Positions 59,222 to 64,000 of a DNA stretch of 64,000 nucleotides are shown here, one piece after another. Each line of letters opens with the position of its first letter. Position 1 is the first letter of the stretch. The notes under the pieces were generated by a model. That model had not been told where the DNA came from and made no database searches. It saw only the letters and a list, made by a program, of their open reading frames with translations. Source of the stretch: Hassallia byssoidea VB512170 (lineage in GTDB: Bacteria > Cyanobacteriota > Cyanobacteriia > Cyanobacteriales > Nostocaceae); NCBI RefSeq assembly GCF_000817785.2, contig NZ_JTCM02000024.1, forward strand, positions 1-64,000. The letters run 5' to 3'. Position numbers and translations under genes: made by a program.

Positions 59222-60091
59222 TCAAACCGCACAAAAAATAGGGGCAGGCTTGAAACCTACCCCTACTTCTGGTATAATCCGCCCAACTGCGGCGGCTACG
59301 AGTCTTAAGCTATCAACTAAATCCACCATGTCTTCTAAAGACAGCGCTTGACGGGCATCAGAAACGGATTTTTCCGGTTCTGGGTGACACTCGATAATTA
59401 ACCCATCTGCCCCACAAGCTACAGCAGCCTTCGCCACAGGTGCTACTAATTCCCGTTTGCCGACGGCGTGGGAAGGATCGACAATTACGGGTAAATGAGT
59501 AATTTGCTTCAAAGCCGCAACAGCCGCTAAATCCAACACGTTGCGGGTGTAATCATCAAAGCTGCGAATACCTCTTTCGCACAGTACCACATTCGGGTTG
59601 CCGTGACTTAAAATATATTCGGCTGCCATGACGAATTCTTCAATTGTCGCGGCTAAACCACGTTTGAGGAGTATTGGCTTACCGGCTTGTCCTAAAGCTT
59701 TGAGCAAGTCGAAGTTTTGCATATTGCGACTACCAACTTGAAGCATATCAGCATGGGTGGCGATCGCTTCAATTTGCGAGATTGACATAACTTCGGTGAC
59801 AACTGGGATATTGTAATGCGATCGCACTCTTGCTAAAATTTCCAGTCCTTCTTCTCCCATTCCCTGAAAAGCGTAGGGTGACGTTCGCGGCTTGTAAACA
59901 CCGCCACGCAAAGCTTGTACGGGCGCAGCAGATAGCTTTTGGGCGACTGTTTCCATCTGCTCTAAGCTTTCCACCGTGCAAGGTCCGCCGATAATCACCA
60001 GTTCTTTACCGCCAAAAGCGACTTTTTCAGAGACATTGACGATTGTTTGGTGGTGAAGATGAGATTGTGAAGCAAGTTTGGCATTAATCAC
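59222..60091 (-). CDS. aroF: 3-deoxy-7-phosphoheptulonate (DAHP) synthase, type I-beta
   Basis: 289 residues. It condenses phosphoenolpyruvate and erythrose-4-phosphate in the first shikimate step. Motifs: [69 protein letters not shown] and [17 protein letters not shown]. The TIM barrel begins almost at once, so the ferredoxin-like regulatory domain of Thermotoga-type enzymes is absent, and there is no chorismate-mutase domain: no feedback site is visible. The start is GTG at 60091 with GGAG about 11 bases upstream. The last 13 residues ([12 protein letters not shown]) come from a dispersed repeat. The gene has a long leader with two terminators and an aromatic-rich leader peptide (60113-60450). 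Confidence 0.93.
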   Translation of the reverse strand: MINAKLASQSHLHHQTIVNVSEKVAFGGKELVIIGGPCTVESLEQMETVAQKLSAAPVQALRGGVYKPRTSPYAFQGMGEEGLEILARVRSHYNIPVVTEVMSISQIEAIATHADMLQVGSRNMQNFDLLKALGQAGKPILLKRGLAATIEEFVMAAEYILSHGNPNVVLCERGIRSFDDYTRNVLDLAAVAALKQITHLPVIVDPSHAVGKRELVAPVAKAAVACGADGLIIECHPEPEKSVSDARQALSLEDMVDLVDSLRLVAAAVGRIIPEVGVGFKPAPIFCAV

Positions 60092-60112
60092 TCTTTAGAT
60101 TCTCCTTACAAT

Positions 60113-60142
60113 AAAAAAGCCCAGAACTTTTAAGTTCCGGGC
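60113..60142 (-). terminator. Proximal terminator (T2) in the aroF leader
   Basis: On the transcript gcccggaac-ttaaaa-gttctgggc followed by six U (60118-60113), ending 22 bases before the aroF start. The region cgcgccc just before it can pair with ggcgcgggg in the leader ORF (60192-60184), a possible antiterminator. Confidence 0.8.
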
Positions 60143-60169
60143 GCGTTCGATACATCAGCATGACGCTAT

Positions 60170-60235
60170 TCACCCGGTGCTTGCCCCGCGCCAAAAGTAA
60201 AAACCATAAAACCAGCTACCGAAATGAGTCATCAC
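60170..60235 (-). CDS. Aromatic-rich leader peptide of aroF
   Basis: From the ATG at 60232: MTHFGSWFYGFYFWRGASTG, 20 residues, of which four are Phe, two Tyr and two Trp. A GTG directly before it (60235) may be the actual start, giving 9 bases to a good AGGAG site (60249-60245). It ends 28 bases before the T2 hairpin. This is the classic layout of a ribosome-stalling leader for attenuation: shortage of charged Phe, Tyr or Trp tRNA would halt ribosomes and allow an antiterminator. The role is inferred from composition and position. I know of no described case in cyanobacteria. Confidence 0.72.
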   Translation of the reverse strand: MMTHFGSWFYGFYFWRGASTG

Positions 60236-60249
60236 GCTGAAAATCTCCT

Positions 60250-60282
60250 AAAAAAACAAAAACCGCAGAGTTCGCTCTGCGG
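60250..60282 (-). terminator. Distal terminator (T1) in the aroF leader
   Basis: On the transcript ccgcagag-cgaa-ctctgcgg followed by uuuuuguuuuuuu. The leader-peptide ribosome site begins directly after the U-run. Confidence 0.85.
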
Positions 60283-60330
60283 TTCACCGGGCTGTTTCCA
60301 CTGGGAAACTTGACTCACCCCCGGTGAACC
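60281..60330 (-). ncRNA. Structured RNA domain upstream of T1 (candidate aptamer)
   Basis: A perfect 11-bp stem on the transcript (ggttcaccggg ... cccggtgaacc) encloses gggtgagtcaagtttcccagtggaaacag, which has its own gtttcc-cagt-ggaaac hairpin. The closing pairs overlap the T1 stem by 2 bases. The size and position before a terminator suit a riboswitch, but I recognise no known class. Confidence 0.5.
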
Positions 60331-60420
60331 ACCCTAAACCAAAAATAAAAGTAGGAATTACTGCTTAACATTTGCGCGGTGCTTTGTTGTGAAATTTCAT
60401 GTAAAACTACATTAACAAAG

Positions 60421-60450
60421 AAATTAACACAGCGCCCTAAACGTTGTCAA
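60421..60450 (-). promoter_or_regulatory. Probable sigma-70-type promoter of the aroF leader
   Basis: TTGACA (60450-60445), 17-base spacer, TTAATT (60427-60422). Predicted start near 60414, giving a leader of about 320 bases. An 11-codon frame (MKFHNKAPRKC) lies at 60400-60365; its significance is unknown. Confidence 0.6.
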
Positions 60451-60469
60451 GGCTCCCACCAGACCAAAA

Positions 60470-60709
60470 AAGAGTTAGAAGTTAAGAAGCAAGAGTTATG
60501 AATTAGGAGTTAGGAGTTAAAAGTTATGAGTTAAAAGTTATGAGTTAGGAGTTAGGAGTTATAAGTTATAAGTTATAAATTATGATTGCGACTCCCCCAC
60601 TCCCCCACTCCTCCACTCCCCACTCCTCCACTCCCCACTCCCCACTCCCCCACTCCCCCACTCCCCACTCCCCCACTCCCCACTCCCCACTCCCACCTTA
60701 AGTTTGATT
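60470..60709. repeat. Tandem repeats between aroF leader and the zinc-ribbon gene
   Basis: agttagg/agttatga/agttataa units at 60474-60583, then ctccccact/ctcccccact units at 60591-60693, ending 16 bases before the next start codon. Confidence 0.9.
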
Positions 60710-61252
60710 ATGCCTAGTTCCAAAATATTAGCCGTGCCTTTAAATTACCAAGGAGTTTACCCTTGCCCAGTCTGTCGTGTTGGTAAAATTCGCGACATGC
60801 ATTTAATGGAGGCTATGTCTTGTGACTTCTGTCATGAGATTTTTACCGTCAATCTAGAACAACAGCAACTGAAAATGCCTTCTCGTCAACCACCGCTGAC
60901 TTGGCGGTGGAATGGCTTTAATTGGACAGAAACTCAGTTGGAAGGTGTGGAATTGGGTTGGGGTTATGCCCTAGGAGCCATTGCTTTTGTGCTTTTTCCG
61001 ACTATTATCATCGGCATAGTCGCTTACAATTTTCCTTTAGATCCACATGCTCCGATTACTTGGTTGCCTTCTATCTGGACTTGCTTAACCTTTTTGGTGC
61101 ATTTCTCAATTATTGTTTGGCTGTTGATTGAGATTTATCAGATTCCTCTTAGCGCGTATTGGAGAGGTATCGTCCGATGGAGAGAAGTGCGAGCGACGGT
61201 TACGAGCGCTCGGAACTTCCAAGGAAATGGCGTTATCAGAAACGGGGAATAG
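60710..61252 (+). CDS. Zinc-ribbon membrane protein of unknown function
   Basis: 180 residues. An N-terminal zinc ribbon, CPVC...CDFC (about 20-43), is followed by a W-rich stretch (PPLTWRWNGFNWTETQ) and two membrane helices (about 82-105 and 118-143). The basic cytoplasmic end is YWRGIVRWREVRATVTSAR. The ATG at 60710 is preferred to a TTG two codons upstream; the tandem repeat ends just before it. The last codons (VIRNGE) enter a small repeat. The zinc site probably binds protein or nucleic acid at the membrane. I do not recognise a named family. Confidence 0.7.
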   Translation: MPSSKILAVPLNYQGVYPCPVCRVGKIRDMHLMEAMSCDFCHEIFTVNLEQQQLKMPSRQPPLTWRWNGFNWTETQLEGVELGWGYALGAIAFVLFPTIIIGIVAYNFPLDPHAPITWLPSIWTCLTFLVHFSIIVWLLIEIYQIPLSAYWRGIVRWREVRATVTSARNFQGNGVIRNGE

Positions 61253-61762
61253 GAAATAAGGAATAGAAAATGGGAAATAACCCTCTGTTTGTACCAGTCG
61301 CTAGTATTATTTCTTATGCATTAAAGAAAATTATGTCACTGCGTCAGGTAGCATACAAGTATGTTTTGTTGGGCAGAAAACTACTGCCGAAGAGCGTGAG
61401 ATATCAAGAAGCGTCAACAAGAACGGGATAGGGTGTGGGGTGTGGGGTGTAGGGTAATTGGTGGGAGCTTGAACCCACCACTCTCTTATAGACCACCAAA
61501 TCGAAGATTTTGGGGGAACGCAAGTACCCTATTGGCTCCGGGGCGGGGTGTACAAAAAGAAAGTTTTTTCTTCTCCCCTCACACCCCACACCCACACCCT
61601 ACACCCTAGTTTTGGTCAAGTTGGTAAAAATCTCACGGATGGCGGTAAAAAATGGCGGAATATACCGTTATCTACCCAACAAAACCTAAATTTGCGCTCA
61701 AATTAAGCAAATAAAGGGTTGCATCACTTCACTATTAACTTGATTTTCCACCAAAACGTCTT
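61253..61762. repeat. Gap with compound inverted tandem-repeat element
   Basis: gggtgtggggtgta units (61431-61456), a unique loop with a ggtgggagcttgaacccacc hairpin (61460-61479), then ccctcacaccccacacccac units (61576-61609). This matches the architecture at 43255-43510. A 53-codon frame (61270-61431) is too weak to call. 61612-61762 shows nothing. Confidence 0.7.
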
Positions 61763-62410
61763 ATGAGCGAGCTGGAGCGGTACTATAGAGTCTTGGAATT
61801 AGAACCCGGAGCAACACTGGAGGAAGTAAACCAAGCTTACAAAGATTTGGTTTTTGTGTGGCATCCCGATCGCATTCCCTTAGATAATCTCCGCTTGCAA
61901 CAAAAAGCACAAGATAAGCTGAAAGCAATTAATGAAGCTCGTGATAAATTGCGCTCTTTTAAGGCAAAGTATCAAGTTTCACAAACTTCATCACCTTCTC
62001 AACCAAAAAAGTCTGACTCACCAACTCAGCAACCACCAAAGAAAAGCTCAGACTTGAGTGGCAAAGACTACAGTCGGGCAAATTTGAGCAACAAAGATTT
62101 ATCTGGCAGAAACCTGAGTTACTCTAACTTGAATGGTGCTAATCTCAGCGATACTTTTATGCACAAAGTTAATCTTAGAGGCGCCGATTTGTCGGAAGCA
62201 AATTTGTTTCGGGCAAATTTACTTTTAGCCGATCTTCGAGAAGCTAATTTGCGGAATGCGAACTTGATTGGAGCGGATCTCAGTGGAGCAGATTTGCGGG
62301 GAGCCGACTTTACAGGAGCAAGAATTCGCTCTGGCGATCGCCTGCTTGTAAAACTAATTGGTGCTAATTTGTCTGGCGCAATTATGCCTGATGGCACAAT
62401 TCATGCCTAA
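61763..62410 (+). CDS. J-domain protein with pentapeptide repeats
   Basis: 215 residues. An N-terminal J domain (1-68, YYRVLELEPGATLEEVNQAY) has the HPD triad at 34-36, so it can stimulate an Hsp70 (DnaK). A Ser/Pro/Gln linker (about 73-100) is followed by a pentapeptide-repeat beta-helix (about 100-205; ANLSNKDLSGRNLSYSNLNGANL style, A(N/D)LXX). The fusion is known in cyanobacteria. The beta-helix may pick a client or DNA-mimic partner. The ATG is well placed at the J-domain start. No operon partner. Confidence 0.92.
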   Translation: MSELERYYRVLELEPGATLEEVNQAYKDLVFVWHPDRIPLDNLRLQQKAQDKLKAINEARDKLRSFKAKYQVSQTSSPSQPKKSDSPTQQPPKKSSDLSGKDYSRANLSNKDLSGRNLSYSNLNGANLSDTFMHKVNLRGADLSEANLFRANLLLADLREANLRNANLIGADLSGADLRGADFTGARIRSGDRLLVKLIGANLSGAIMPDGTIHA

Positions 62411-62615
62411 TTAACGTCACGTTTGTGACATTTAGGCTTTCATCTATTACGTATTTTAACTTGTTACGAAGTTACATTTATCCAACAAATAGCAATAACA
62501 ACTTGTATTCTCTCGTTGAAATTCGATCTATGAAACTTTCTTTGAATCTACTGATTAATTAACTATTAACACTTCATTGTAACGGGTTTATGTAAGTCAT
62601 AAAGCTGAAATACTT
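62411..62615. other. Short gap, no gene
   Basis: Only a gtcac/gtgac dyad (62416-62429) behind the J-domain gene and A/T-rich sequence. Confidence 0.5.
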
Positions 62616-62843
62616 TTGTGTGGTAAGTTTAATTTTGTCAACTGGGAATTGTTGGTAAGGCGGTATCCTTCAAAATTCATGCGGGCGCGAATTATAAATT
62701 ATGTCCGCATGAATTTTGAAACTTTTTTCATCACCAAACCTACCATAATTGGTACAGGTTTAGGCTTATCGATTAGTTCCCAAATTATAGTAGAAAAACA
62801 CGGCGCTATTTTTAAGCATAGCAAATCTGATATTGGCACATAG
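62616..62843 (+). pseudogene. Histidine-kinase C-terminal remnant
   Basis: A 75-codon frame. Its last 44 codons (NFETFFITKPTIIGTGLGLS then ISSQIIVEKHGAIF) are the end of a HATPase_c domain: FFTTKP loop, GTGLGLS G2 box and the EKHGG strand, cut off from any HisKA or N/G1 box. The first 30 codons are not kinase-like. A 16-bp inverted repeat (62669-62684 / 62705-62720) lies at the junction. It is most similar in style to the kinases at 13799-33036. Probably a dead fragment. Confidence 0.75.
62669..62720. repeat. Perfect 16-bp inverted repeat at the kinase remnant
   Basis: ttcaaaattcatgcgg and ccgcatgaattttgaa with a 20-base spacer. Confidence 0.8.
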
Positions 62844-63116
62844 TACAACAAAAGCGATCGCATACGCCAATTCCCGCACCAATCTATAAGCGCGACCAAA
62901 AGCGGAAATTCCCTACTAGCTATTAGTCACAGTTTCTAGTTTTGCCATATCTACGCTTGTATATCCAGAGGTTTACATCGCGCAATTTTGCAAATTAAAC
63001 CAATATGCCTTAGGGCATAAAAAGCGATTATTTTTATTCTCTGATGTAAGTTGTATTGTCATTCATGACCTGCAATATGAGAAACTTGGCAATATTACCT
63101 AAAAATCAAATTTAAC
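62844..63116. other. Gap before the glutathione peroxidase gene
   Basis: A/T-rich with one HIP1-like site (gcgatcgc, 62855). No gene or clear promoter seen. Confidence 0.5.
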
Positions 63117-63602
63117 ATGAGCAGCACAATTTCTGATATTACAGTCAAAACCATCAACGGTGAGGAAAAGCGACTAAAGGAGTACGCTGGTAAGGTACTC
63201 CTAATTGTCAATGTCGCTTCTATGTGTGGTTATACCCCCCAATACGAAGGATTAGAAAAGTTAAACCAAATGTATCGAGATGCAGGGTTACGTATCCTCG
63301 CGTTCCCCTGTAATGATTTTGGTGAGCAGGAACCAGGAAGCAATCAAGAAATTGTCCAATTCTGCACAAACAACTATGGCGTTACTTTTGAGTTATTTGA
63401 TAAAGTTCATGCTAAAGGTTCGCAGCAGCACCCACTTTATGCACGACTCACTAATGCTGTGGAGCCAACCGGACCGATTTCTTGGAACTTTGAAAAATTT
63501 TTAGTCAACAAGCTTGGTGAGGTAGTAGCTCGATTTAAAAGTAGTGTAAAGCCATATTCACCAGATTTAATTGCCACTCTAGAAGGAGAATTAGCAAAAT
63601 AA
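63117..63602 (+). CDS. Glutathione peroxidase family protein (Cys type)
   Basis: 161 residues, thioredoxin fold. It reduces peroxides; in cyanobacteria such enzymes often use NADPH or thioredoxin rather than glutathione. The peroxidatic residue is Cys37 in NVASMCGYTPQYEGL, in place of selenocysteine. FPCNDFGEQEPGSNQEI holds the Gln of the catalytic tetrad, and the WNF motif is ISWNFEKFLV. Length is normal and the protein is cytoplasmic. No strong ribosome site. Followed by tandem repeats. Confidence 0.93.
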   Translation: MSSTISDITVKTINGEEKRLKEYAGKVLLIVNVASMCGYTPQYEGLEKLNQMYRDAGLRILAFPCNDFGEQEPGSNQEIVQFCTNNYGVTFELFDKVHAKGSQQHPLYARLTNAVEPTGPISWNFEKFLVNKLGEVVARFKSSVKPYSPDLIATLEGELAK

Positions 63603-63742
63603 TTGGGTAGTGGGTAATGGGTAGTGGGTAATGGGTAGTGGGTAATGGGTAGGAGTACTTTTTTACAACGCTCCAACTCACAACTGACAATGCTCCACCT
63701 AACAACTAACAATTAACAAATTCGATAATTTCTACCTAAAGT
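63603..63742. repeat. gggtagtgggtaat tandem repeats and short gap
   Basis: gggtagt/gggtaat units (63605-63648), then an unremarkable A/T-rich leader to the next start codon. Confidence 0.85.
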
Positions 63743-64000
63743 ATGATGAATATTGCAATCATTGGTTGTGGTTATGTAGGTTATGCGATCGCTCGATATT
63801 GGCAACAAAATTCATCTTTTATTGTCACTGCCACTACAACCACTCAGTCGCGTGTTCCAGCACTTCAATCAGTAGCCCAAAAGGTTGTAGTAGTCTCAGG
63901 AAATGACTCAGAAGCTCTACAATCGGTATTGCAAAATCAAGATGTTGTACTGCTGAGTATTGGTGCAAAAAGTGCCAATGTCTACGAAGAAACTTATCTC
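63743..64000 (+). CDS. NAD(P)-binding Rossmann-fold protein, 5' part
   Basis: 86 codons before the window edge. The start MMNIAIIGCGYVGYAIARYW has a GxGxxG-type dinucleotide loop in its first beta strand and helix, then a second strand and a VVLLSIGAKSANVYEETYL stretch. It is most like YeeZ-type SDR or NAD-dependent epimerase/dehydratase proteins. The family cannot be fixed without the catalytic part. Two adjacent ATG codons; no strong ribosome site. Confidence 0.75.
   Translation, partial: MMNIAIIGCGYVGYAIARYWQQNSSFIVTATTTTQSRVPALQSVAQKVVVVSGNDSEALQSVLQNQDVVLLSIGAKSANVYEETYL

Noticed and set aside
61270-61431. 53-codon plus-strand frame after the zinc-ribbon gene
   Set aside because: Begins inside a repeat, has no ribosome site, and ends in the next repeat; evidence too weak for a gene.
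61455-61540. tRNA-like sequence on the minus strand (ggtgggttcaagctcccacc)
   Set aside because: The T-loop would be one base too long and no acceptor, D-arm or anticodon stem can be drawn; probably just a hairpin.

Overview
The window is cyanobacterial chromosome, most likely from a filamentous, heterocyst-type (Nostocales) genome. The evidence is the density of HIP1 octamers (GCGATCGC), genes for photosystem I subunit PsaX and the NDH-1 subunit NdhB, cyanobacterial-style hybrid Ser/Thr-His kinases, a CYP110-like P450, a secreted haemagglutinin-domain exoprotein, and intergenic regions full of 7-bp short tandem repeats and dispersed palindromes. No rRNA, tRNA, CRISPR array, transposase or phage gene was found.

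Layout. 1-3376: 5' part of a large secreted beta-helix exoprotein (minus strand, runs off the left edge). 4475-7036: SGNH hydrolase, Uma2-type nuclease, LarE. 7259-13174: hybrid histidine kinase, LivH-type permease, psaX, lipA and a single response regulator, separated by repeats. 13799-33036: a signalling and terpenoid block. A convergent terpene synthase and P450 pair lies between two giant paralogous Ser/Thr-kinase/AAA/GAF/His-kinase proteins, followed by a Cache-HAMP hybrid kinase and a REC-His-kinase protein. 33150-46125: four-helix-bundle protein, ndhB, RNA-binding protein, a DUF6745-like gene with a small partner, topA, a 45-aa ORF, aroQ, an ADP-ribosylglycohydrolase-like protein and a 7TM-HD phosphodiesterase. 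46727-49049: two GT4 glycosyltransferases. 49122-54288: small unknown genes, an MscS channel and ahcY. 54605-59162: a secreted helical protein and two caspase-fold genes, the second frameshifted. 59222-60450: DAHP synthase (aroF) with an elaborate leader. 60710-64000: zinc-ribbon membrane protein, J-domain/pentapeptide protein, a histidine-kinase remnant, glutathione peroxidase and the start of a Rossmann-fold gene.

How genes may work together. The terpene synthase, P450 and adjacent hybrid kinase match the minicluster described in Nostoc (terpene synthase, P450 and a hybrid two-component protein), here with extra kinases that may form one signalling chain. aroQ and aroF both belong to the shikimate pathway but lie 18 kb apart. 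The aroF leader is the most novel regulatory candidate. It has a good sigma-70-type promoter, a stem-loop domain, a terminator, a leader peptide with 8 Phe/Tyr/Trp among 20 residues and a second terminator, placed ahead of a DAHP synthase that lacks an allosteric domain.

A second theme is repeats entering genes. Dispersed palindromic elements are read in frame inside two histidine kinases, at the N terminus of the MscS channel and at the C terminus of AroF. Short tandem repeats abut or supply start and stop regions of livH, lipA and the four-helix-bundle gene.
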